64,000 bases of DNA from Hyphomicrobiaceae bacterium. Lineage in GTDB: Bacteria; Pseudomonadota; Alphaproteobacteria; Rhizobiales; Xanthobacteraceae. The notes below the pieces were generated by a model that searched no databases, was not told where the DNA came from, and saw nothing but the letters and a program-made list of their open reading frames with translations. The stretch covers positions 1 through 64,000 of the forward strand of contig JAJPJB010000048.1 of NCBI GenBank assembly GCA_021324465.1, written 5' to 3'. Below, piece by piece: positions 42,062 to 51,020 of the stretch. The position numbers and the translations under genes are program-made. How positions within the stretch are numbered: the first letter of the stretch is position 1; each line of letters starts with the position of its first letter.

Positions 42062-42847
42062 GTGTATTCGATTAGAGCCGTGCGCCGCGCGGCTGCAGTC
42101 CCGGGAGGTCTGATGCCGCCGTCGCCTGCCAAATCCGTCGCTCCGCCGACCCTGCAGGAATCCGCGCTGCGGCAGTTGCGCGCCGATATCATCGCCTGCC
42201 GGCTGATGCCGAATGAGCGCTTGCGCGTCGAAGCTTTGCGCGAGCGTTACGGCATGGGCATTAGTCCGCTGCGCGAAGCGCTGATGCGGCTCGAGGCCGA
42301 GGGCCTTGTCGAGCTGGAGCAGAACAAGGGATTTCGCGTTGCCGAAGTGTCGCATGAGAATCTGCGCGATCTGATGCGAACCAGGATCGAAATCGAATCG
42401 ATCGCGCTGCGCTGGTCGCTTGAGAAAGGCGGCGTCGAATGGGAGGCCAATCTGCTAAGCGCGTTTCATCGTCTGTCGCGCCAGACCAAGATCGATCCGG
42501 ACAATCCCGACGCCCTCAATGCGGCATGGCGCCGGGAGCACGCGGAATTTCACGCAGCGCTCGTAGCGGCGTGCGCATCGCAGACAATGATGTCGATTCG
42601 GTCACGATTGTTCGAACAGGCTGAGCGCTATGTCGCTCTTTCGATCATGGCGAACGCACCGCCGCGCGATGACGTGGCCGAGCACAAGCAGCTGATGCGG
42701 GCCGCGTTGAACCGGGAAATCGACAGAACACTGGATCTCAACCGGCTACACATCACCCGCACCTTCGATAAGGTTGCAGCGTCGCTCGCCGCTGGCAGAG
42801 ACGCGGCGGCGCGCGGCAAAGCGCAGAACGGCAAGGCGCTCAAATGA
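42062..42847 (+). CDS. GntR-family (FCD-type) transcriptional regulator
   Basis: QESALRQLRADIIACRLMPNERLRVEALRERYGMGISPLREALMRLEAEGLVEL winged HTH. Start possibly at 42113. Confidence 0.9.
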   Translation: MYSIRAVRRAAAVPGGLMPPSPAKSVAPPTLQESALRQLRADIIACRLMPNERLRVEALRERYGMGISPLREALMRLEAEGLVELEQNKGFRVAEVSHENLRDLMRTRIEIESIALRWSLEKGGVEWEANLLSAFHRLSRQTKIDPDNPDALNAAWRREHAEFHAALVAACASQTMMSIRSRLFEQAERYVALSIMANAPPRDDVAEHKQLMRAALNREIDRTLDLNRLHITRTFDKVAASLAAGRDAAARGKAQNGKALK

Positions 42848-43911
42848 GCGTTGCCGTGCAACAGGGGGCCGTGGCGGTGCCTGCGCCCGGGCTCGCCAAA
42901 TTTGTCGCGCAGTTGTTTGTCGCCGCAGGCGTTCCCGAGCCTGCAGCCGCCGCTGTTGCCGACGGGCTGGTTGAGGCCGAGCTTGACGGCCTGTCGTCAC
43001 ACGGCGTGATGCTAATCGACATGTATATCGAGCGCCTGCGTCGGGGATCGGTTTCGCGCAAAACCAAAGCTGAGGTGGTCTGTGACCGGCACGGCGCCGT
43101 TGTGCTCGATGCCGGACATGCGCTCGGGCAGGTAACCGGCCTGCAGGCGATGACCGTTGCGATCGACAAAGCCCGCCAGTTCGCCGCGGGCATCGTCGCG
43201 GTTCGCCATGGCTTTCACTTCGGCGCGGCCGGCCGCTATGCGCTCCACGCCGCCAGAGCCGGCTCCGTCGGCATCGCCATGTGCAACACGCGCCCGCTGA
43301 TGCCGGCGCCGGGCGGCGCTGAACGGGCGGTCGGCAACAATCCTCTCGCCATTGCGTTGCCCACCGATGGCGAGATCCCAGTTGTGCTGGATATGGCGAC
43401 GAGCGAGGCCGCCATGGGCAAGATCCGGTTGGCGGAGAAGGCCAGGGAAGCGATTCCGCCGACATGGGCCGTCACCGCGCAGGGGCTGCCCACCACTAAT
43501 GCCTCGGAGGCGATCGCCGGCATGCTGTTGCCAGCTGGCGGGCCCAAGGGCTTCGGCCTTTCGTTTCTCATCGATCTGTTGTGCGGACTGTTGTCACAAG
43601 GCGCGACCGGCGCGCAGGTACGCCCGCTCTACGGCGATTTCAGCGTGTCCTACGACTGCTCGCATCTTTTCATTGCCATCGACGTCGCGCATTTCTGCGA
43701 TCTCGGTTGGTTTCGGCAACAGGTGTCCGCGGCTGCGGCACGCATCCGCGGCGGCGCGCGCGCTCCCGGCGTGGCCGCGCTGTTCACGCCGGGAGAGGCG
43801 GAATGGCGGCGGCGACAGGGGTGCGGTGGCAGCGTGCGGCTCGAGCCATCCGTCGTCGTGATGTTGCAGCGCTATGCGCGGGAGCTTGGCGTTGCCGCGA
43901 CATTGTTTTGA
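42844..43911 (+). CDS. Ldh-family (malate/L-lactate/ureidoglycolate-type) oxidoreductase
   Basis: GLVEAELDGLSSHGVMLIDMYIERLRRG; VGNNPLAIALPTDGEIPVVLDMATS; GPKGFGLSFLIDLLCG. Confidence 0.9.
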   Translation: MSVAVQQGAVAVPAPGLAKFVAQLFVAAGVPEPAAAAVADGLVEAELDGLSSHGVMLIDMYIERLRRGSVSRKTKAEVVCDRHGAVVLDAGHALGQVTGLQAMTVAIDKARQFAAGIVAVRHGFHFGAAGRYALHAARAGSVGIAMCNTRPLMPAPGGAERAVGNNPLAIALPTDGEIPVVLDMATSEAAMGKIRLAEKAREAIPPTWAVTAQGLPTTNASEAIAGMLLPAGGPKGFGLSFLIDLLCGLLSQGATGAQVRPLYGDFSVSYDCSHLFIAIDVAHFCDLGWFRQQVSAAAARIRGGARAPGVAALFTPGEAEWRRRQGCGGSVRLEPSVVVMLQRYARELGVAATLF

Positions 43912-43925
43912 TAACCGTGTCCAGG

Positions 43926-44336
43926 ATGAGCACCATGCCCAAGGTACAAATTTCAAGTCCAAAGCTGCGGCAGCCGAACGGCGTCTTCTCGCACGCCACG
44001 GCAATCGAAGCGACCGGCCGCTTCGTCTTCGTCTCCGGCATGACGGCGCGCCGGCCGGACGGCAGCGTCGCCGGCATTGGCGACATTACGGAGCAGACAC
44101 GACAGGTTTGCGAGAACGTAAAATCCGCGGTGGAAGCTGCCGGTGGCACGCTCGACGACGTCTGCCGCGTCGACGTCTATGTGCGCAACATGGAGCACTT
44201 TGAGGCCATTCACAAAGTGCGCGCCCAGTATTTCAAGCCGCCGTTGCCGGCCTCGACCATGGTCGAAGTCGCCAAGATGACCTCGCCGGATTATTTGATC
44301 GAGATCAATGCAATCGCGGTCGTTCCCGCGCGATAG
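43926..44336 (+). CDS. RidA-family protein
   Basis: ISSPKLRQPNGVFSHATAIEATGRFVFVSGMTARRPDGSVAGIGDITEQTRQVCENVKSAVEAAGGTLDDVCRVDVYV. Confidence 0.92.
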   Translation: MSTMPKVQISSPKLRQPNGVFSHATAIEATGRFVFVSGMTARRPDGSVAGIGDITEQTRQVCENVKSAVEAAGGTLDDVCRVDVYVRNMEHFEAIHKVRAQYFKPPLPASTMVEVAKMTSPDYLIEINAIAVVPAR

Positions 44337-44348
44337 GAGCCGAAAACG

Positions 44349-44714
44349 GTGGACGACAGATTCGGACTAGAGGCTGCGGCGGATCGCGGTGTCAGGCTCG
44401 GCGAGATCGGCCAGAAAATTTTGTTCGAAAATGAGCTGGTGCGGGTCTGGGAAATTCGGCTCGAGCCGGGCGAGACCATCGACTTCCATATTCACTATCA
44501 TCCCTATCTTGTCGTTTCGCTTGGCGGCGGCGAGAACGAGATCGAGACGATTTTCGGCAAGAAAATCGCGACGCAGGAGCCACTCGGCTCGTTTGTCTTC
44601 ATCAACGAAATGCGCGAAGTGCACAGGCTGACCAACAAATCGGACGTGACTTATTTATCGCGGCTGATCGAAATCAAGTCGATTACGTGGAGCGTGGAGC
44701 ATCCCGCCGCGTGA
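44349..44714 (+). CDS. cupin-like protein
   Basis: LGEIGQKILFENELVRVWEIRLEPGETIDFHIHYHPYLVVSLGGGENEIE; small beta-rich His-containing sequence. Confidence 0.75.
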   Translation: MDDRFGLEAAADRGVRLGEIGQKILFENELVRVWEIRLEPGETIDFHIHYHPYLVVSLGGGENEIETIFGKKIATQEPLGSFVFINEMREVHRLTNKSDVTYLSRLIEIKSITWSVEHPAA

Positions 44715-44755
44715 TGCCGGCCGCCGTTGTCAATCATCGCGAGTGTGAGGTCCAA

Positions 44756-45157
44756 ATGACAGAACTACCAGAGGGCGCGCCCACTCTCACCGAAATTCTC
44801 ATCCAATCCGAGAACGTCGCCTGGCGCGAGAAGTCGCTCAAGGGCATTCATGAGAAAATGCTGTGGCGCAACGAGCAAACCGGCGCTTCGATCGCCCTGA
44901 TCAAGTTCGACAAGGGCGCCGGTATTCCACAGCCGCATCTTCATGCTGCCAATCAGTTCATGTTCTGCCTGAAGGGCAACTATGAATACACCTCGACCGG
45001 CGTCGTCCTCACCGCCGGATGCTTCTACTGCAATCCCAAAGGCAACGTGCACGGCCCCGCTATCGCGCATGAAGAGACGATAGTGATCGAGATTTACGAC
45101 GGTCCGCATTACCCGCAGAAGCCGTCATGGTACACCGATGAACGCGACGCCCATTGA
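44756..45157 (+). CDS. cupin-domain protein
   Basis: FDKGAGIPQPHLHAANQFMFCLKGNYEYTSTGVVLTAGCFYCNPKGNVHGPAIAHEETIVIEIYDGPHY. Confidence 0.85.
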   Translation: MTELPEGAPTLTEILIQSENVAWREKSLKGIHEKMLWRNEQTGASIALIKFDKGAGIPQPHLHAANQFMFCLKGNYEYTSTGVVLTAGCFYCNPKGNVHGPAIAHEETIVIEIYDGPHYPQKPSWYTDERDAH

Positions 45158-45195
45158 GGACACGGCTTCGCGCTGCAAAGGCGTCGGCGGTGCCG

Positions 45196-46302
45196 CTAAC
45201 GGTGCCGGCTTTGGCTCGCAGGCTTCGGCCAATAGGGCAGACTGTACTGCGCCGAAACGTCAGCTCTTCGAGCCTGCGTCCTGCGCGCAATTAATCGCAA
45301 TTCGCGCAGCCCGAACATGATCATGGCGAGCACGAGCGGCAAAAAGAAGTCGATCACGCGGAATGTGAGCAAGGTCGCCAGCAATTCCTCGCGTGGATAT
45401 TGCGGCAGGCCGATCAGAATCGCCGCTTCGACCACGCCAAGGCTGCCCGGAGTGTGGCTGACTGTGCCGAGAAGCGTCGCCAGGACGAAGACGACAACCA
45501 AATGCACGAAGCTGATGCTTGGGCTGGGCGGCAGCAGCATGAAAATCGCCAGCGACGCCAGTAAGCGATCGGTGGTCCCGATTGCGATCTGCAGAAGCGT
45601 GCGGCGTAGATTGGGCAGGACGATCTTCCAGTTCGCGCGCCCGACAGCACGCGGCTGCGGCGCGAGCCACAGCAGATAACAGCCAATCGCCGCGAATCCC
45701 GCCAAGCCGAGCAGGCGGTTGACCCAGAGCGGCAGCTGATCGATGGCCGTCAGCGCACCCGGCGCGATCGCGACCCCGCCGCCAAGCACGAAGGCGTTGC
45801 CAAGCCAAAAGGTCAGCCCGGTCATGAACGCAATCTTGGCAACATCGACAACGGTCAAGCCCCAAAACGAGTAGACGCGGAATCGCACCAAGCCGCAGGT
45901 CAGGGTCGCTGCGCCGAGCGAGTGGCCGATCGTGTAGCTTGTGAAGCTTGCAAAGGCGACGACATGCCAGGGCATGCCGCGCTTGCCAATCGTATGCAGC
46001 GCGAACGCGTCGTAGAGCACGAGATTGGAATAGCCGGCAATCACCAGCAGCGCCGCAATGAGGATATTCCAGCCCGGCTGCGCTTGCAGCGCTTCGACGA
46101 CCTTCTCGACATCGATACCGCGCAGCAGGTGATAAAGCGTGGCGGCGGCGATCGCGACAATCACCAAGCTGAGTGCGACGCTGATCCTGTTCCGGCCGAC
46201 GCCGCGCATGATCGTCTGCGCAAGGGGAGGAGTTTCAGCCAGGACCTGTACAACTCCGTGGACGAATCGCGACGGCAAGTTCCCATCCGTTTGTAACAGC
46301 AT
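45196..46302 (-). CDS. flippase-like / lysylphosphatidylglycerol synthase TM-region (UPF0104) protein
   Basis: Multi-TM ORF; ASFTSYTIGHSLGAATLTCGLVRFRVYSFWGLT and HTPGSLGVVEAAILIGLPQYPREELLATLLTFRVIDFFLPLVLA. Start uncertain. Confidence 0.85.
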   Translation of the reverse strand: MLLQTDGNLPSRFVHGVVQVLAETPPLAQTIMRGVGRNRISVALSLVIVAIAAATLYHLLRGIDVEKVVEALQAQPGWNILIAALLVIAGYSNLVLYDAFALHTIGKRGMPWHVVAFASFTSYTIGHSLGAATLTCGLVRFRVYSFWGLTVVDVAKIAFMTGLTFWLGNAFVLGGGVAIAPGALTAIDQLPLWVNRLLGLAGFAAIGCYLLWLAPQPRAVGRANWKIVLPNLRRTLLQIAIGTTDRLLASLAIFMLLPPSPSISFVHLVVVFVLATLLGTVSHTPGSLGVVEAAILIGLPQYPREELLATLLTFRVIDFFLPLVLAMIMFGLRELRLIARRTQARRADVSAQYSLPYWPKPASQSRHR

Positions 46303-46438
46303 TGTTACGGTCCACCCGGGGGTAGACGTATGGCCGTGCCGGGACCGTCACACGATTGAGATATGAAATGGCAATTGTTGTTTACATGCGATTCGAACAA
46401 ACGACGCCGCTGCCCAGTTCCCGGCCGAAAGCAATCCC

Positions 46439-47554
46439 ATGAAAGTCCTGGTCGGGACGGACGCTTGGCGTCCGCAAGTCAATGGCGTGGTGCGCACGCT
46501 GGGTTCGCTGGCGCGGGCCGCCGGCAAGCTCGGCGTCGAGATCGACTTTCTCTCGCCGGATGGCTTTTGGACCTTTCCGGTGCCGACTTATCCGGGTCTG
46601 CGGCTCGCTCTGCCGCGCAGGAAACGCATTGCGGAGCGCATCGAAAGAGCAAGGCCGGACGCCATTCATATCGCGACAGAAGGACCGATCGGCCACGCGA
46701 TACGCGCGTATTGCCTCCGGGTCGGCCGGCCCTTCACGACGAGCTATACCACGCGCTTTCCTGAATATATTTCGGCGCGCTCGCCGATCCCTGCGGCGTG
46801 GATTTATAACGCGCTGCGGCGTTTTCACGCGGCGGCTGCGGTGACCATGGTGGCGACGCCATCACTGATGACGGAACTCTCCGCACGCGGCTTTACCAAT
46901 CTCGGCATGTGGACGCGCGGCGTCGATGTCGATCTGTTCCGTCCCGATCGTGCCATTGATCTCGGCTTTCCGCGACCGATTTTCATGTCGGTCGGGCGCG
47001 TCGCAGTCGAAAAGAATCTGCCGGCTTTCCTGTCGCTCGATTTGCCAGGCACCAAGGTCATCATCGGCGCCGGGCCGCAGGAAGCCGAGCTCAAGCGTCG
47101 TTTTCCCGACGCCAAATTCCTTGGGCAGCTGGACAACGGCATCCTTGCCGCGCATCTGGCGGCCGCCGACGTTTTTGTCTTTCCAAGCCTCACCGATACG
47201 TTCGGCATTGTGCAGCTCGAGGCGCTTGCGAGCGGCGTACCCATCGCCGCTTTTCCGGTGACCGGACCGAAAGACGTTGTCGCCAACAATCCGATCGGAG
47301 TGCTCAACGACGATCTTCGCACTGCCTGCATGCAGGCGCTCTGGATTTCCCGCGAGGCGTGCCGCGAATTCGCGCTGCGCTATTCCTGGGAGAACAGCGC
47401 GCGCCAGTTCATTGGTCATGCGCGCAAGGCGGCCCAAAGCGGTGCGCGCGCGATCGAGTCGGCGATGGCAACCGCCGATGACGCACACGAAACAGCCGGG
47501 CAGAGCCTGGTGCCCGGCTGTAACACAAGGGTCACGCATGAGCATTCTATCTGA
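46439..47554 (+). CDS. GT4-family glycosyltransferase (MgtA/SqdX-like)
   Basis: MKVLVGTDAWRPQVNGVVRTLGSLA; FMSVGRVAVEKNLPAFL; FPSLTDTFGIVQLEALASGVPIAAFPVTGPKDVV. Confidence 0.92.
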   Translation: MKVLVGTDAWRPQVNGVVRTLGSLARAAGKLGVEIDFLSPDGFWTFPVPTYPGLRLALPRRKRIAERIERARPDAIHIATEGPIGHAIRAYCLRVGRPFTTSYTTRFPEYISARSPIPAAWIYNALRRFHAAAAVTMVATPSLMTELSARGFTNLGMWTRGVDVDLFRPDRAIDLGFPRPIFMSVGRVAVEKNLPAFLSLDLPGTKVIIGAGPQEAELKRRFPDAKFLGQLDNGILAAHLAAADVFVFPSLTDTFGIVQLEALASGVPIAAFPVTGPKDVVANNPIGVLNDDLRTACMQALWISREACREFALRYSWENSARQFIGHARKAAQSGARAIESAMATADDAHETAGQSLVPGCNTRVTHEHSI

Positions 47555-48236
47555 CGCGGATTTGGACAAGCAAACGGTCGCCAAAGCCTATGCGCGCTGG
47601 GCACCGGTTTATGATCTGGTCTTCGGGGCGGTTTTTGAGCGCGGCCGGCAGGTCGCGATCACGGCCGCCGAGCGCATCGGTGGCCGCGTTCTTGAGGTCG
47701 GCGTCGGTACCGGAATTTCGCTGCCGCAATATTCGAAGAACTGCCAAATTTCCGGCATCGACATTTCCGAGCCGATGTTGCGCAAGGCGCAGGAGCGGGT
47801 CGCCGAGCTTGGCCTGACGAATGTCGAGGGCCTGTGGGTGATGGACGCCGAGCATCTGACGTTTCCCGATGATTCGTTTGACGTGGTCGTTGCGCAGCAC
47901 GTCATCACCACGGTTCCCAATCCGGAGGCGACACTTGACGAGCTTGCCCGCGTGCTCAAGCCCGGCGGCGAGATCATCCTGGTGAGCCGTGTCGGCGCCG
48001 AAGCGGGCTTGCGGCGTTCGCTTGAACATTGGTTTCAGCCCGCGGCGCGCAAGCTTGGCTGGCGCTCCGAATTCTCATTTGAGCGCTATTCGCGCTGGAC
48101 CGCGCAAACCCCTGGCATGCATCTGATCGAACGCCGCGCGGTGCCGCCGTTCGGGCACTTCAATCTGATCCGCTTCGGCAAACAGGGTGCCGTAAGGGCG
48201 GACGACATTTCCAAGCGAGAACGCGCGGCAGGTTGA
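47538..48236 (+). CDS. pmtA: class I SAM methyltransferase, phosphatidylethanolamine N-methyltransferase (PmtA)-like
   Basis: KAYARWAPVYDLVFGAVFERGRQVAITAAERIGGRVLEVGVGTGISLPQYS; overlaps the GT stop. Confidence 0.8.
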   Translation: MSILSDADLDKQTVAKAYARWAPVYDLVFGAVFERGRQVAITAAERIGGRVLEVGVGTGISLPQYSKNCQISGIDISEPMLRKAQERVAELGLTNVEGLWVMDAEHLTFPDDSFDVVVAQHVITTVPNPEATLDELARVLKPGGEIILVSRVGAEAGLRRSLEHWFQPAARKLGWRSEFSFERYSRWTAQTPGMHLIERRAVPPFGHFNLIRFGKQGAVRADDISKRERAAG

Positions 48237-48373
48237 GCCCGCCGCGGAGCATCGGTTTTCACCCCTTTGTCACATGCGGACCCTGGCGACGCGACTCACC
48301 GAAGGCTCCCGTCACACGGGGTTCATCGAATCGCCATACGCAGAACGAACGCCTGCAGGACGGGGGTTGCCAA

Positions 48374-49030
48374 ATGGAAAATTTCCTGGGTGCCTTGCGG
48401 AGTCAACGCTGGGACGACCATCGTTATTATCATCACAGCCGCATCAATCAGTCGCTGCATTTTGTCAGCGCGTTAAGCTTTCTCTTTTCCTACGTGATGA
48501 TCTTCAAGGATCCGGCGATCTCCGCGCTTGCGGGCTGGCTGGTGGCGATGACGACACGGCAGACCGGCCATTTCTTTTTCGAGCCCAAAGACTACGATCA
48601 TGTCAATCACGCCAGCCATGAATACAAGGAAGAGATCAAGGTCGGATATAACCTGCGTCGCAAGGTCGTTCTGCTGTCGATCTGGGCGCTGTCGCCGCTG
48701 CCGTTCCTGTTCAGCCCCAGCTATTTCGGCCTGTTCACACCGGCCACCAACAAATCAGAACTGGTACATCATGTTGCCATTGTCTGGCTCGCGCTCGGGA
48801 TCGGTGGGGTGATCTTCCGGACCATGCAATTGTTTTTCGTCAAGGACGTGCAGACCGGTCTGGTCTGGGCCACCAAGATTCTCACCGACCCGTTCCACGA
48901 CATCAAAATCTATCACAAGGCGCCACTTGCGCTCTTGCGCGGCGAGCTGATCGACCCCGAGATCGGGCTGAACCACTGGTGGGACGCGGAAGACGATGAT
49001 GATGTCGAGGAAGTGCCGCGGCCGACCTGA
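48374..49030 (+). CDS. membrane protein, Mpo1/DUF962-like
   Basis: HHSRINQSLHFVSALSFLF..AGWLVAMTTRQTGHFFFEPKDYDHVNH resembles the N..LH / QxxGHxFFE pattern of DUF962. Confidence 0.6.
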   Translation: MENFLGALRSQRWDDHRYYHHSRINQSLHFVSALSFLFSYVMIFKDPAISALAGWLVAMTTRQTGHFFFEPKDYDHVNHASHEYKEEIKVGYNLRRKVVLLSIWALSPLPFLFSPSYFGLFTPATNKSELVHHVAIVWLALGIGGVIFRTMQLFFVKDVQTGLVWATKILTDPFHDIKIYHKAPLALLRGELIDPEIGLNHWWDAEDDDDVEEVPRPT

Positions 49031-49240
49031 GCGGGCGTTCTGAGCGGCGAATTTCGACGAGATGGTTCTAACGTCGCCGCAAGCGAAGCGATCCAGATCG
49101 GCGGCACCGCACCCCTGCGCCTCGCCGCTGACGCTCCTTGCAATGACGTGGCGCAGGCGATTGCGGGCGGAAAGTGCGGCGGCGGCAGAGTCATGGAGCG
49201 GAGGAAGCGCGGCTGTTGCGATCAATGCCGTCTCGTCATC

Positions 49241-49276
49241 ATACCGGCGCGATTTTGGATACCGGTGCGGTTTTGC
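49241..49276 (+). repeat. 2 x 18-bp imperfect direct repeat
   Basis: ATACCGGCGCGATTTTGG followed directly by ATACCGGTGCGGTTTTGC. Confidence 0.75.
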
Positions 49277-49305
49277 GGTCTGGCACGATGCCGAATTCTC
49301 GCGCT

Positions 49306-50985
49306 TTAGCCATTGATCCGCACTGCCGGGCCAAACAGGCGCACGCGGACCATTTCCTTGAGCACGGTCCGCCTGATCGATTTGTTGGTGAGTGCCGGAT
49401 GGTGCCACCACCAGCCGTCCTCCTGCATGGCTTTGGCGGCGGCGACGAAACGATCGGCGACGGCCTCGAAATCGGTCTGCGTATAATTCAAACTGAAGAT
49501 CAGCCGGCCTGTGCCGATCCAGCTCAGCGCCAGGCCTTCGGCGCGCAGATAATATTGCAGCATCCAATTATAGCGCAGCGGCTTTGTGTAGCAGACGCAC
49601 CAGATCGACGACATGTTCGCGACTTCCACCGGCAGGCCTTCGGCGGCGAGGAGCGCGTTGAGCTGCTGTGTGCGTCGATCCCAGATCGCATCGAGATCAC
49701 GATAGAGCGCATCGGCCGCCGGGGTGCGCAAATAGCGCAGAAACTCGTTCATCGCCGCCATGACATAGGGATGCGAATTGAAGGTGCCGCGCGCAAAGCA
49801 AATGTCGGCGGGGCGGTCGTCGCGAAAGCGCTTCATCAGATCGTGGCGGCCGCAGACCACGCCGATCGGCAGGCCGCCGCCCAGCGTTTTGCCGTAAGTG
49901 ACAAGGTCGGCACGCACCCCGAAATAGTCCTGTGCGCCGCCTTTTGCGAGGCGGAAGCCGACGAAGACTTCATCGAAGATCAGAACGATGTTGCGCTCGG
50001 TGCAGACTTGGCGCAGTCGCCTGAGCCACTCGGCATAAGCCGCTTTGTCGAACCGGGCGCGGCGGCTGGAGTCGAGCAGCGCGGAATCGCTGGGCGCCGA
50101 AGCATTGGGATGCAGCGCCTGCAGCGGATTGATCAGCACGCAGGCGATATTGTGCCGCGTGCGCAACACGCGCAGCGCGTCCTCGGACATGTCGGTCAGC
50201 GTATAGGTCTCATGCGCCGGCACGGGATTGCCGACGCCCGGCTGCACGTCGCCCCACCAGCCGTGATAGGCGCCGCAAAACCGCACCAGATGCGAACGCT
50301 TGGTGTGATAGCGCGCCAGCCGCACCGCTTGCATGACGGCTTCGGTGCCGGACATGTGAAACGAGACTTCGTCGAGCCCGGAAATATCTTTGAGGAGCTC
50401 GATATTCTCAACGATCAGCGGGTGATAGAGGCCGAGCACCGGTCCCAGTGCGCGCACCCGCGCGGCGCCGCGCTCGATGGCGTCCTTGTAGAAATCGTGC
50501 CCGAACAGGTTGACGCCATAGGAACCGGTCAGATCGTAAGCGCGATTGCCATCGAGATCGGTGACGGTGACACCGCTCGAAGACGCCAGAAAGGCGGCGG
50601 ACGGCAAGTGTTCGCGGACCACGCGGCGATACTGGAACGGCACGCGATACGCATCGGTGAACTGCAGGTCCGAAATCGACCGGCTCGCCTCGGCGGTTCG
50701 TCGAATCGTTTCGGCGAAGCGCTTTTTGTAAAGCGCCGACAATCGCAGGAAACCGGCTCGACGACGCGCCGCAACTTCCGCCGGCGCTCCATCCGTGCAA
50801 AAGAACCGTTCTTCGTCGTATTCATAGAACGGCACAAAGGCAGCGAGCCGGCGCGCGATCCGTGCATGACCGGCCAGCGAGCGATGCTTGGCTTGCGACA
50901 GTTCAAGCCGTTTTTTCAGTTTCGCGACCGAAGTCGCCACTGCCGCGGCGCCAAGCCCGTAAAAGGCGAGAATCGTGCCGTCCAT
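49306..50985 (-). CDS. class III aminotransferase (GSA-aminomutase-like) with N-terminal TM-like extension
   Basis: 559 aa; FHMSGTEAVMQAVRLAR, LIFDEVFVGFR, DLVTYGKTLGGGLPIGVVCG (PLP lysine), FNSHPYVMAA. Confidence 0.9.
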   Translation of the reverse strand: MDGTILAFYGLGAAAVATSVAKLKKRLELSQAKHRSLAGHARIARRLAAFVPFYEYDEERFFCTDGAPAEVAARRRAGFLRLSALYKKRFAETIRRTAEASRSISDLQFTDAYRVPFQYRRVVREHLPSAAFLASSSGVTVTDLDGNRAYDLTGSYGVNLFGHDFYKDAIERGAARVRALGPVLGLYHPLIVENIELLKDISGLDEVSFHMSGTEAVMQAVRLARYHTKRSHLVRFCGAYHGWWGDVQPGVGNPVPAHETYTLTDMSEDALRVLRTRHNIACVLINPLQALHPNASAPSDSALLDSSRRARFDKAAYAEWLRRLRQVCTERNIVLIFDEVFVGFRLAKGGAQDYFGVRADLVTYGKTLGGGLPIGVVCGRHDLMKRFRDDRPADICFARGTFNSHPYVMAAMNEFLRYLRTPAADALYRDLDAIWDRRTQQLNALLAAEGLPVEVANMSSIWCVCYTKPLRYNWMLQYYLRAEGLALSWIGTGRLIFSLNYTQTDFEAVADRFVAAAKAMQEDGWWWHHPALTNKSIRRTVLKEMVRVRLFGPAVRING

Positions 50986-51020
50986 CGAATCGCGGTTTAG
51001 CTCGAACTTTTAACAAGCAC

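Noticed and set aside
43581-43925. N-terminal extension of the RidA ORF
   Set aside because: Overlaps the Ldh gene in another frame; RidA starts at 43926.
49174-51000. 608-aa plus-strand ORF
   Set aside because: Antisense to the class III aminotransferase with its PLP-lysine motif; low-complexity H/R/Q-rich translation.
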